Shown here piece after piece: positions 35,774 through 43,628 of a stretch of DNA of 64,000 nt (the stretch's first letter is position 1; every line of letters starts with the position of its first letter). Below the pieces are notes generated by a model. That model saw only the letters and a list, made by a program, of their open reading frames with translations, had not been told where the DNA came from and ran no database searches. This DNA is from Rhodococcus oxybenzonivorans (GTDB lineage Bacteria > Actinomycetota > Actinomycetes > Mycobacteriales > Mycobacteriaceae): assembly GCF_003130705.1 (NCBI RefSeq), contig NZ_CP021354.1, forward strand, positions 372,001 to 436,000. Reading direction: 5' to 3'. The translations under genes were made by a program, and so were the position numbers.

Positions 35774-36688
35774 GTGGCAAAGAAGAGCAAGAGAAACAGT
35801 GGACCGAAGCCCGACAGTGCCCGCGCCGAGAAGCTCGCGCAGCGGAAGGCGGAACGGGAAAGTGCCGCCGCGGCCGTGACGCGCCCCTTCGAAGGCCTTG
35901 CCGCGGAATGCGACCTCGTCGCGCTGCGTGAATTCGTCCCCTCCGCAACAGCACCGCTGCCGGTGAAGGACTCCTCGCGTCCGGTGACGTTGGCGACCGT
36001 CCTGCCGGGTGCCGTGGCGGCGCTCGTCCGTGACGAAGGCGAGGACGCCACCGGGTTCGTCGGTGTACAGGTCCAGGCGCACTCTGCGGACCTCGGTGCC
36101 GACTTGGCGGCCTCCGTCGTGTGGGTTCGAGACGCCGCGGCCGGAGAATCGCTGGCCTCCGCCAACCCCGGTGCCGACACCCCCGCACCGGCCGAGGTGA
36201 TCGACGCGGACGCTCTGCTCGACATCACGGTGCACCAGGATTTCAACTGGTGGATCCCCGAAGGGGTGGAACCGGCACCCGAGGTCGCGACCACGGTGCA
36301 GCACGCCAACGCGGCAATCATGCCGTCCGCGCGGGTCGAAGCCGAAGGCGTCGTGGCGGCGTGGTGGGTAGATGCGGGGGAGAAGGCGCACATCCGCTGG
36401 GTGCGTCCCGAAAACGAGGACGACCTGATGCTGGCGCTGGCGCGGGTCCACGCCACCGGCGGGCTGCACCTGGGTGAAGGGTCGCGCTATGCCGGCTCCT
36501 TCCGGACGCACGGCCTTCTCGTTCCGGTCTTCGACCTGGATCGAGAGAAGCACCCCAACGAGTGGGCGGCCGCCACGGTCGAGCTCGGTGACCGACTCGC
36601 GCAGGCGCTGGCCGTCGATGCTCCGCTCACCACCGACGAGCGCCGCGCCCGCGACGGCCTCCGCGGTCGCCAGGTCACGTTGCGCTAG
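35774..36688 (+). CDS. DUF5926 family protein
   Basis: 304 aa. A basic N-terminus (AKKSKRNSGPKPDSARAEKLAQRKAER) precedes a soluble domain with FNWWIPEGVEP, AAWWVDAGEKAHIRWVRPENEDDLML and LDREKHPNEWAAATVELGDRL. This matches the actinobacterial DUF5926 family, of unknown function; some members carry a C-terminal SEC-type zinc site, not seen here. ATG 35774. Its TAG stop opens the copy-2 palindromic element. Confidence 0.82.
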   Translation: MAKKSKRNSGPKPDSARAEKLAQRKAERESAAAAVTRPFEGLAAECDLVALREFVPSATAPLPVKDSSRPVTLATVLPGAVAALVRDEGEDATGFVGVQVQAHSADLGADLAASVVWVRDAAAGESLASANPGADTPAPAEVIDADALLDITVHQDFNWWIPEGVEPAPEVATTVQHANAAIMPSARVEAEGVVAAWWVDAGEKAHIRWVRPENEDDLMLALARVHATGGLHLGEGSRYAGSFRTHGLLVPVFDLDREKHPNEWAAATVELGDRLAQALAVDAPLTTDERRARDGLRGRQVTLR

Positions 36689-36759
36689 GCCCTCCGGGCC
36701 CGTGAGTGGTTAAGGAGTGCAGAGACTCGTTAACCACTCACGGGCGGCGGAGCCGCCTA
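36689..36759. repeat. Intergenic palindromic element, copy 2
   Basis: Left hairpin GCCC-TCC-GGGC (36689-36699) directly follows the DUF5926 stop. The central stem is a perfect 16-bp inverted repeat, GCCCGTGAGTGGTTAA (36698-36713) with TTAACCACTCACGGGC (36730-36745), enclosing GAGTG-CAGA-GACTC. The right hairpin GGCGGC-GGA-GCCGCC (36743-36757) ends in CTA, the complement of the bfrB TAG stop. Both convergent genes thus end at the element's edges, a fitting bidirectional terminator. Confidence 0.75.
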
Positions 36760-37302
36760 GATGGCGCCGCCGGCGGCAGCAGGCGCTCCGGCGGTGTCGT
36801 CCACGACGCTCATCTCGCGAGCGACGAAGTCCTCCAGATGGAACATGTTGGCGCCCGCGCGGTCGGCGATGGCGAGCAGAGTGGTCATGCTGGCGACCTC
36901 CTCGACCTGTTCCTTGAGGAACCACTGCATGAACTGCTCGCCGAGGTAGTCGCCCTCTTCGCGGGCGGTGCTCGCGAGCTGCACGATCTGCTCGGTGACC
37001 GTCTTCTCCTGCGTCAGAGCCAGCGCGATCGGCTCACGCGCATTCTCGAAGTTGCCCTTCGCGGCGTCGACACCCGACAGCTCCACGTTGATTCCGCGAT
37101 CCAGGAAGTACTGGATGATCATCATCGCGTGATTGCGTTCCTCGACGGCCTGCTTGTAGAAGTGCTTGGCCAGCTGCGGAAGGTCCGCATTATCGAAATA
37201 GACGGCAGTCGCGGTGTACTGGTGTGACGCGTTGAATTCGTTGCGAATCTGGTCGTGCAGCAGAGCGTGGAATTTTGTCTTGTGCGCGTCAACGGAAGTC
37301 AT
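36757..37302 (-). CDS. bfrB: Ferritin
   Basis: 181 aa. The ferroxidase residues are in NEFNASHQY, AVEERNHAMM and GEQFMQWFLKEQVEEV; the C-terminal extension (ANMFHLEDFVAREMSVVDDTAGAPAAAGGA) is the long tail of actinobacterial BfrB. It is a 24-mer iron store without haem. ATG 37302 (MTSVDAHKTKFHALLHDQI) fits homologues. In M. tuberculosis the same gene is activated by IdeR with iron; I cannot point to a convincing IdeR box here. It lies directly downstream of a second ferritin gene on the same strand. Confidence 0.93.
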   Translation of the reverse strand: MTSVDAHKTKFHALLHDQIRNEFNASHQYTATAVYFDNADLPQLAKHFYKQAVEERNHAMMIIQYFLDRGINVELSGVDAAKGNFENAREPIALALTQEKTVTEQIVQLASTAREEGDYLGEQFMQWFLKEQVEEVASMTTLLAIADRAGANMFHLEDFVAREMSVVDDTAGAPAAAGGAI

Positions 37303-37387
37303 GGGACACACGATATAGCTGGTCAGACGGCGTTGTCATGCAAGTTCTGCCTAATTATGGCAAGGGTTCCCAAACTTATTGCGGCCT

Positions 37388-37412
37388 AATTCGGCGCGAA
37401 TTCCGCCGAATT
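37388..37412. promoter_or_regulatory. Inverted repeat in the bfrB upstream region
   Basis: AATTCGGCG (37388-37396) and CGCCGAATT (37404-37412) with a 7-base spacer CGAATTC. The 144-base stretch between the two ferritin genes is visibly AT-richer than its surroundings. It may be an operator of bfrB or the terminator of the upstream ferritin. Confidence 0.4.
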
Positions 37413-37446
37413 ATCGCGCACCGTTTCGGGTTTATCAGGGGCGCCT

Positions 37447-37998
37447 TCAGGCTCCACTACCTGCGGTCTTGGGCGCGGTCGAATCGGCGCGCGGGGCGGC
37501 GTTCATCTCCCGGGCGACGAAGTCTTCGACGTTGAACACATCGTGGCCCGCGCGGTCGACGATGGTCAGCAGGGTGTTCATGCCCGCAGTTTCCTCGACC
37601 TGCTCCTTGAGGAACCATTGCATGAACTGCTCGCCGAGGTAGTCCCCGTTGTCGCGGGCCGTGCGGGCGAGTTTCGTGATCTGCTCGGTGACCGCTTCTT
37701 CCTGTTTCAGCGCCAGTTCCACCGGTGCCCGCACCGAGTCGAAATCCGTGATCACGTCGTCGATACCCGGAACGGTCACGTCCACGTGATTATCGAGGAG
37801 GTACTGGATCATCATCATCGCGTGGCGGCGTTCCTCGGTGGCCTGGGTATAGAACCGCTTCGCCAACTGCGGGAGATGGTGGGAATCGAAGTAGACGGCC
37901 ACCGCGATGTATTGCTGTGACGCCGTGAATTCGTTGCGGATCTGCTGTTGCAGCAGGTGGTGGAATTCACTGGGTTTCGTTGGCGCCGACTGTGTCAT
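37447..37998 (-). CDS. Second ferritin, paralogue of bfrB
   Basis: 183 aa. It aligns along its length with the adjacent bfrB product: NEFTASQQY, ATEERRHAMMMIQYLLDN, GEQFMQWFLKEQVEETAGM and VEDFVAREM. Ferroxidase Glu and His ligands are retained (EERRH). The C-terminal tail differs (NAAPRADSTAPKTAGSGA). Tandem duplication is the simple explanation. ATG 37998. It lies 24 bases after the LCP gene, so may also be read from that promoter. Confidence 0.92.
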   Translation of the reverse strand: MTQSAPTKPSEFHHLLQQQIRNEFTASQQYIAVAVYFDSHHLPQLAKRFYTQATEERRHAMMMIQYLLDNHVDVTVPGIDDVITDFDSVRAPVELALKQEEAVTEQITKLARTARDNGDYLGEQFMQWFLKEQVEETAGMNTLLTIVDRAGHDVFNVEDFVAREMNAAPRADSTAPKTAGSGA

Positions 37999-38022
37999 GC
38001 GGCTCAGTTTACGGATGCGACG

Positions 38023-39489
38023 TCACTGGCCTGTGGTGACCAGTTCGGCGGGAACCTGCCGATCCTCGGCGAGGGCGCCGAAGAACTGCGACGCCCGTTC
38101 GTCGTCCCACACCAGCACGTTCCCCGAACCGTCGACATCCTCGAATCCGGCCACCGGGACCGTGGTGGTGACCATGTCACCGCGCACCGCCCACGCGAGC
38201 ATTGCGAGGTTCCAGATGTGATCGCCCTCGTCCACGCGCAACGACTTGGCTGTGTCGGTGACCAGCGGCCACACCCGGAACGGGTTCAGCCACGTTGCCG
38301 GGCTGGTGGCTTTCGCCATCAGCGCGGCCATGAACTTCCGCTGGTGGTTCATGCGGTCGATGTCGGCGAGCGCCGTTGCACGGGTGCGGACGAATCCGAG
38401 GGCGTCCGAGCCGGACAGCTCCTGGCAGCCGGGCGCCAGGTTGATGCCGGCGAGGGGGTCGTCGATGGGGGCATCCAGGCACATCTCGACACCACCGATG
38501 GCGTCGACGATCCCGGCGAAACCGCCGAACCCGATCTCGGCGTAGTGGTCGATGTGCAGCCCGGACGCTTCCTCGACCGTCTGCACCAGCAATTGCGGGC
38601 CACCGAATGCGAACGACGCGTTGATCTTGTCCTCGCCGTAGCCCGGTATGGACACGTAGGAGTCGCGGGGGATGCTCACCATGGTCGCCGGCCCGCCGCT
38701 GCTCGGGAGGTGCATCACGATGATGGTGTCGGTGCGGTCGGGACCGCTGTTGCCGCCGGTCGACAACTCCTGCTCCTGTTCGGGTGTCAACCCGGTGCGG
38801 CTGTCCGACCCGACCAGCAGCCAGTTGGTGCCGGGGGTGTCGCCGACCCGGCCGTCGTAATCGGCGAGGGCGTCGACCCGGTTCAGGGAGGTGTCCAGGT
38901 AGTAGGTCATGCCGGCGAGGGCAAGGATCAACACCAGGAAGAGGATGCCGATGCGACTGCCCCAGTTTCGCCGGCGTCTGGGTCTGCGTTGACGCGGTGG
39001 TTCGGGGTTGCGGGGAGGCGCGAGCGGGGGCGGCGGGTTGCGAGGGGGGCGCCGATCCGGGACATACGCCTGTCGGTACTGCGGCGCCTGACGATACTGC
39101 GGTGGCTCACGATAGGGCTGCGGCGTCTGGGTGGGCGCGTAGCCATCCGAGCGAGGAGGCGCGGACCGCGACAATCGCGGTTCGGGCGCCTGCGACCACG
39201 CCTGCTGCGGGGCGGGTGGGGTACCTCGCCCGTCTCGCCGGATCACCTGGGTTCCTTCCGGAGGCGGACCTGTTGGGCCGGGGCGGGGCGCCGGGTGCCG
39301 GGGTCGCGGCGGCGGCGGTCCCGGAGATCCTCGTGGCGGAACGCGAGGAGGCGGAGGCGGGGCGGAACCGTGCGGGCCGGGAGGTGGGGTACGGCGGTTC
39401 GGCGACTGCGGCGCGGGCCCGCCGCCCTGCGTCCGCCGAGGCGGACGGGGCGGCAGCGGTGGATAGGGTGCGTCGCCGGTCACCCGCAC
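38023..39489 (-). CDS. LytR-CpsA-Psr (LCP) family cell wall ligase
   Basis: 488 aa. About 175 N-terminal residues are cytosolic and very rich in Pro and Arg, ending RQRRPRRRRNWGSR, then one membrane helix (GILFLVLILALAGMTYYL). The LCP domain outside has TNWLLVGSDSRTGLTP, DRTDTIIVMHLP, MVSIPRDSYVSIPGYGEDKINASFAFGG and LGFVRTRATALADIDRMNHQRKF, with the Arg/Asp residues that bind polyprenyl pyrophosphate. Such enzymes attach arabinogalactan or other glycans to peptidoglycan. GTG 39489. Position matches M. tuberculosis Rv3840. Confidence 0.92.
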   Translation of the reverse strand: MRVTGDAPYPPLPPRPPRRTQGGGPAPQSPNRRTPPPGPHGSAPPPPPRVPPRGSPGPPPPRPRHPAPRPGPTGPPPEGTQVIRRDGRGTPPAPQQAWSQAPEPRLSRSAPPRSDGYAPTQTPQPYREPPQYRQAPQYRQAYVPDRRPPRNPPPPLAPPRNPEPPRQRRPRRRRNWGSRIGILFLVLILALAGMTYYLDTSLNRVDALADYDGRVGDTPGTNWLLVGSDSRTGLTPEQEQELSTGGNSGPDRTDTIIVMHLPSSGGPATMVSIPRDSYVSIPGYGEDKINASFAFGGPQLLVQTVEEASGLHIDHYAEIGFGGFAGIVDAIGGVEMCLDAPIDDPLAGINLAPGCQELSGSDALGFVRTRATALADIDRMNHQRKFMAALMAKATSPATWLNPFRVWPLVTDTAKSLRVDEGDHIWNLAMLAWAVRGDMVTTTVPVAGFEDVDGSGNVLVWDDERASQFFGALAEDRQVPAELVTTGQ

Positions 39490-39510
39490 GACTTTACTGG
39501 TCTCGAAGGA

Positions 39511-40323
39511 TTACGGAATCCAGCCGACGTGGCCACGCAGTGCCGCGTAGCCGACGAAAGCCACCGAGTCGATGGTGGCGTGCGCGATCACGAGTGGCCA
39601 CATCCGGCCGGTCTTCTGCCAGTACCGGCCGAACACCACACCCATCGCCACATTGCCCAGCCCGCCGCCGAAGCCCTGGTAGAGGTGGTAGGTGCCACGC
39701 AGCAGGGCCGACGCCAGCAGGGACGAGTTCTCGCTCCATCCCAGTTGCCGCAGTCGGGTGACGAGATAGGCGACGACCAGTACCTCCTCGGCCCCCGAGT
39801 TGGCGATCGCCCAGAGGACGAGGACGGGAAGCCGCCACCAATGGTCACCGATCGTGCTCGGGACGACGGTCAGGTTGGCGCCCACCGCACGCGCCAGCAA
39901 GTAGAAGCCGAGGCCGGGGAGCCCGATCAGCGCAGCCAGCCCGACACCCTGTACCGCGTCGGGTCGCCACCGGATACGCCCCAGCCCCACCGAGGCGAGG
40001 CTGATGCCGCCACGCCACAGGAGATACAGACCCAGCGCCGCCCAGGACAGCAGTTTCACGACACCGAGCAGCTGCCGTGCCGCATCGATGAACTGGTTCT
40101 CCGCGCGTGCGACGTTCAGCGCCACCGCTTGGTCGGCGAGGTCACCGGGCGTCAGCAGGGACTCGGTCAGCGACAGCAATCCCGACAACCCGCTGGTCCC
40201 GAAGGTGACGAGCAGGACGATCGTGATTTCGATCCACAGCCCGCGGCGTTCCTTCGCCGGCACCACCGGCAGCTCGGGTGATGCGGGGCGTAACCAGGAG
40301 TCGAGCGTTGTCCGCGAGATCAC
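39511..40323 (-). CDS. CPBP family intramembrane metalloprotease
   Basis: 270 aa, about seven helices. The Abi/CPBP motifs are NSGAEEVLVVAYLVTRL (Glu-Glu motif 1; the common Arg of EExxxR is displaced), ALLRGTYHLYQGFGGGLGN (motif 2 His) and LVIAHATIDSVAF (motif 3 HxxxD). These enzymes cleave substrates within the membrane, but the target is unknown. ATG 40323; 21 bases upstream of the LCP gene on the same strand. Confidence 0.88.
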   Translation of the reverse strand: MISRTTLDSWLRPASPELPVVPAKERRGLWIEITIVLLVTFGTSGLSGLLSLTESLLTPGDLADQAVALNVARAENQFIDAARQLLGVVKLLSWAALGLYLLWRGGISLASVGLGRIRWRPDAVQGVGLAALIGLPGLGFYLLARAVGANLTVVPSTIGDHWWRLPVLVLWAIANSGAEEVLVVAYLVTRLRQLGWSENSSLLASALLRGTYHLYQGFGGGLGNVAMGVVFGRYWQKTGRMWPLVIAHATIDSVAFVGYAALRGHVGWIP

Positions 40324-40365
40324 GCGGCAACGCTAGCGCGCGGGACCCTGAGTTGCCGATGCCGA

Positions 40366-41130
40366 TCAGCCGCGGGCGCGCAGACCGTTGACGAAGGGGC
40401 ATCCGACGAGCAGTCGTATCGCCCGGCTCAGCGACAGGGCGTCGTCCACCGGATTCGCGAACGGCATCCAGATGTCGCGGTCACCGTTGTCGCTCTCGAC
40501 GCGCAACCGCAACCCGTAGCGGTCGATGCCGAGCGGACGGATGCGTCCCTGCCGCATGTGCGGTGGAAGCTTGCGGGAGAGCAGGTCGATGAGGTCGGTG
40601 TGATCCTCGTCGAGGTGCTGAAGCCAGGCCGTTTCCATTTCCCAGAACGGGTCGGGCCTGGCTGCGAGCAGGTCGGGAAGGGAGACGGGTTCGGCGCCGG
40701 TCGAGTCGGCGACGACGGCCGATTCGAGCCGTAGCTGCAACAGCGTGGCGTCGTGCCCGACGTCGAGCAGTCCGGGATGCGGGTATTCGGAGGCGACCTC
40801 GTCCGCGAGGGCGCGGGTGTGCGCCTCGCACAGGGAGTGAAGGGTGCCCCGTAGCCAGACGAGTGATCGCACGGGCTCGCGGAGTGGGAGCGGGGAATTG
40901 TCGGTCAGCTCCAGGACCGCGGGGATTCCGCCGCCACCGGCCAACCAGGACAGGGTGGCCGCCGCCGAGTCGGTCGGCACCGCGACGACGACGTCTCCGC
41001 CGGCGCGCAGGTGGTGGACGGACGTGACCGTAGGAGCGCTGCCCTCGACAGCGAGTACTGCCTCCTGGGTCCGTGCGCACGAACTACGCACACGCTCGGC
41101 GGTGGTCGGTCCGGTAGTCGTGACGGGCAT
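40366..41130 (-). CDS. DUF2470 domain protein, Rv3839-like
   Basis: 254 aa. The C-terminal third has the DUF2470/haem-utilisation-like pattern: TAWLQHLDEDHTDLIDLLSRKL, RIRPLGIDRYGLRLRVE and WMPFANPVDDALSLSRAIRLLV. DUF2470 domains accompany pyridoxamine-oxidase-fold proteins that bind or degrade haem. The N-terminal part (VRSSCARTQEAVLAVEG, LRAGGDVVVAVP) is of unknown role. ATG 41130. An IdeR-like box is centred about 36 bases upstream, and the M. tuberculosis neighbour Rv3839 is iron-regulated, so iron repression is likely. Confidence 0.82.
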   Translation of the reverse strand: MPVTTTGPTTAERVRSSCARTQEAVLAVEGSAPTVTSVHHLRAGGDVVVAVPTDSAAATLSWLAGGGGIPAVLELTDNSPLPLREPVRSLVWLRGTLHSLCEAHTRALADEVASEYPHPGLLDVGHDATLLQLRLESAVVADSTGAEPVSLPDLLAARPDPFWEMETAWLQHLDEDHTDLIDLLSRKLPPHMRQGRIRPLGIDRYGLRLRVESDNGDRDIWMPFANPVDDALSLSRAIRLLVGCPFVNGLRARG

Positions 41131-41156
41131 GGAGCCTCCTTCGGGAGCAGCGGTAC

Positions 41157-41175
41157 TGAGGTAAACCTAACCTAA
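41157..41175. promoter_or_regulatory. IdeR/DtxR-like iron box
   Basis: TGAGGTAAACCTAACCTAA matches the 19-base consensus TTAGGTTAGSCTAACCTAA at 16 positions. It lies 27-45 bases upstream of the DUF2470 gene and 43 bases before the divergent 41218 gene, overlapping the expected promoter, so repression by iron-loaded IdeR is predicted. Confidence 0.7.
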
Positions 41176-41217
41176 TGTGACGTGCGTCGGTTGGCAAGAC
41201 CACCGCAGGATTACGGT

Positions 41218-41925
41218 GTGGAGGTGGCAATTCCTCTTTCCCTCGGAGTTCCGCGTTCGCGCGGACCGCAGTCGCTGCTCGAAGGCCTGCTCAGCGCGGC
41301 ACCCACCGCCGGAGTATCCGCGGACCCCGCGGACACGATCGGAGGAACAGTCGGGCCCCGGGTGGTTCTTGCGTCCACTCTGATCGGCTGCCACGGCACC
41401 GACGCGGGCCGCATCATCGTCGGCCTCGACATCGACCCCGCCGAGCTGCGTACCCGAGAACAGGCGTCCTACGAGGCAGTCCGATTCCACCTCGACTGCC
41501 CTGCGGCGCAGCTCGGCGACGCACTCGCGTTGCGACTGCCCTCGCCGCTCGCCGTGTTCGTCGGCGACGGCGACCTCGGGCTCGCAGAATCGGCGCAGCA
41601 ACTCGCCGATGCCGGACGCATCCCCGGCCTGGGCAGTGGATGCTCCATCGGTGAGGTGGCGGATTTCCTGGCGGTCCTCGCCCATGCGGACGTCGGATAC
41701 GTGGCCAGGGCGTGTGACGCCGCCGAGGTGCTCGCCCTGTTGTCCGGCACCGTCGCGTCGCTGCGCGGAGACAACGTCCGGTCGGCTCTCGCCGACCCGA
41801 CCGCGGAGAAGCTTGCGGCGCTCGGTCCGGAGGCGGCCGAGGCTGTCCGGGAAGTGCTGCTGGGCATCGAGGTGAGCGATCCCGCCCGGGTGAGTCGCGA
41901 ACTCGCCGCCGCCGGGTTGCGATAA
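41218..41925 (+). CDS. Hypothetical protein between iron box and pheA
   Basis: 235 aa, family not recognised. GTG 41218 has GCAGGA six bases upstream; a GTG at 41182 is also possible and would put the iron box at the very edge of the gene. The protein is soluble with two similar-looking alpha/beta stretches (RVVLASTLIGCHGTDAGRIIVGLDIDPAEL and LAVFVGDGDLGLAESAQQLADAGR) and an Ala/Leu-rich C-terminal helix region. No motif gives a reaction. It may share iron control through the divergent box. Confidence 0.65.
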   Translation: MEVAIPLSLGVPRSRGPQSLLEGLLSAAPTAGVSADPADTIGGTVGPRVVLASTLIGCHGTDAGRIIVGLDIDPAELRTREQASYEAVRFHLDCPAAQLGDALALRLPSPLAVFVGDGDLGLAESAQQLADAGRIPGLGSGCSIGEVADFLAVLAHADVGYVARACDAAEVLALLSGTVASLRGDNVRSALADPTAEKLAALGPEAAEAVREVLLGIEVSDPARVSRELAAAGLR

Positions 41926-41978
41926 AGATTCACCGCATAGCGCCGGGCCGTCAACTCTCGATGCGTAATCTCATAGGC

Positions 41979-42896
41979 GTGCCAAAGATCGCGTACTTCG
42001 GACCCTCGGGAACCTTCACGGAAATGGCGCTCGCCGAACTCGAGGGGGCGGGCGCCTTCGACGGGCCGGTCGAACGCGTCGCCGCGTCCAGCCCCCCGGC
42101 CACGCTCGAGCTGGTACGCGACGGTGTGGTCGACGGTGCCGTCGTCCCCATCGAGAGCTCTGTCGAGGGGGCTGTGGTGCCCACGCTGGACTCCCTGGCC
42201 CTGGGCGAACGGCTACAGATCGTCGCCGAGACCGAACTGGACGTGGCGTTCGAAATTCTGGGTCGACCCGGCATCGATCGCCTCGACCAGGTGCGGACCG
42301 TGCGCGCCTATCCCGTCGCCGCCGGCCAGGTGCGGACCTGGCTGGACAAGAACTGCCCCGACGCCGAGATTCAGACCGCATCGTCCAATGCGGGTGCGGC
42401 CGAGGACGTCTCGCATGGTCTCGCCGACGCCGCGGTATCGACCGCGCTGGCCGGCAGGCGTCTCGGATTGCACGCACTGGCCAGCAGTGTCGCGGACGTA
42501 GCCGGCGCGCGGACGCGGTTCGTGCTCGTCACCGCCCCGACGCGGGTCCCGCCGCGCACCGGTAGCGACCGGAGCTCCGCGGTGCTGCAGCCCGACAACG
42601 AACCCGGATCGCTCGTCAGCGTCCTCTCCGAGTTCGCCACTCGCGGAATCGACCTCATCCGCATCGAATCCCGGCCCGTTCGCACCGAACCCGGCTCCTA
42701 CCGGTTCTTCGTCGACTGCATCGGTCACCTCGACGATCCGCTGGTCGCCGAGGCATTCCGCGCGCTGCACCGCAAGTCGACCGTGCGCTTCCTCGGCTCG
42801 TGGCCGGCCGCGAACCCGAGTGGTCCGCCCCCGCCGTCCGACGGAGACGCGGCGGACTGGATCGAACGAATCCGTCAGGGAGACAGGGAACTGTGA
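41979..42896 (+). CDS. pheA: Prephenate dehydratase
   Basis: 305 aa. The N-terminal PKIAYFGPSGTFTEMALAEL, VPIESSVEGAVVPTLDSL and LAGRRLGLHALASSVADVAGARTRFVLV form the PDT catalytic domain; the last has the TRF motif needed for activity. A C-terminal ACT domain (SLVSVLSEFATRGIDLIRIESRPVR, FFVDCIGH) gives Phe feedback. It converts prephenate to phenylpyruvate in Phe synthesis. GTG 41979 fits homologues; an ATG at 41961 is possible. It overlaps the phosphatase by 4 bases. Confidence 0.95.
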   Translation: MPKIAYFGPSGTFTEMALAELEGAGAFDGPVERVAASSPPATLELVRDGVVDGAVVPIESSVEGAVVPTLDSLALGERLQIVAETELDVAFEILGRPGIDRLDQVRTVRAYPVAAGQVRTWLDKNCPDAEIQTASSNAGAAEDVSHGLADAAVSTALAGRRLGLHALASSVADVAGARTRFVLVTAPTRVPPRTGSDRSSAVLQPDNEPGSLVSVLSEFATRGIDLIRIESRPVRTEPGSYRFFVDCIGHLDDPLVAEAFRALHRKSTVRFLGSWPAANPSGPPPPSDGDAADWIERIRQGDREL

Positions 42897-43564
42897 GCGG
42901 CAAGCTGATTCTGGTACGGCACGGACAGACCGAGGCGAACGTCGAACGCCGACTCGACACCCGGCTGCCCGGCGCACCGCTGACCCCGGAGGGGCAGGCC
43001 CAGGCCGACGCTCTCGGGGCCCGGCTCGCGGCCCGTGCGTCGCTCGCTGCGCTCGTCAACTCGGAGGCCCTGCGCGCCCGGCAGACGGCGGGCGCGGTCG
43101 AACGTGCCACCGGGCTTACCGCCCAGACCCGTGAGGGGTTGTACGAGGCGCAGGCGGGTGAACTCGAGGATCGCCGTGACGATGAATCGCACGCCCTGTT
43201 CATGAAGACATTCCACCTGTGGCACGCGGGTGAGCTGGGAGCCCGCGTACCCGGTGGCGAATCCGCTCACGACATCCTCGACCGCTACGTGCCGGTCGTC
43301 GATACCCTGCGCGCGGAGTATCTCGACGATCCGAACCGATCGGGAGATGTCGTCCTCGTCAGCCACGGCGCCGCGATCCGCCTCGTCGCCGCACAGCTGG
43401 CGGATGTTCCCGGGCTGTTCGCCGCCAATAACCACCTCGCGAACACGGAGTCGGTCGAGTTGGTACCGACCCCCGGCGGAGGCTGGGAATGTGTGCGGTG
43501 GGGAACGATCGAGCCGCCGTTCGAACATCGCGTGATTCCCGGGGCCGACGACCCGATGGGGTGA
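42893..43564 (+). CDS. Histidine phosphatase (phosphoglycerate mutase-like)
   Basis: 223 aa. LILVRHGQTEANVERRLDTRLPGAPLT has the phospho-acceptor His in RHG and the second Arg; SEALRARQTA and VVLVSHGAAIR supply the remaining Arg and His. It is a cofactor-independent acid-phosphatase-type member, substrate unknown. GTG 42893 overlaps the pheA TGA (GTGA). Same pairing as M. tuberculosis Rv3837c-Rv3838c. Confidence 0.92.
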   Translation: MSGKLILVRHGQTEANVERRLDTRLPGAPLTPEGQAQADALGARLAARASLAALVNSEALRARQTAGAVERATGLTAQTREGLYEAQAGELEDRRDDESHALFMKTFHLWHAGELGARVPGGESAHDILDRYVPVVDTLRAEYLDDPNRSGDVVLVSHGAAIRLVAAQLADVPGLFAANNHLANTESVELVPTPGGGWECVRWGTIEPPFEHRVIPGADDPMG

Positions 43565-43628
43565 ATGCGTTGCGGACTTCCACCCGCTGCGCGACGATGG
43601 AGAAAACCGTCCTCGAGGAGTGACGGCA

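Noticed and set aside
37948..40281. Very long + strand open frame (777 codons) opposite the LCP and CPBP genes
   Set aside because: It mirrors two well-supported minus-strand genes; the composition is Arg/Gly/Pro-rich without any domain, as expected for a shadow frame in high-GC DNA.
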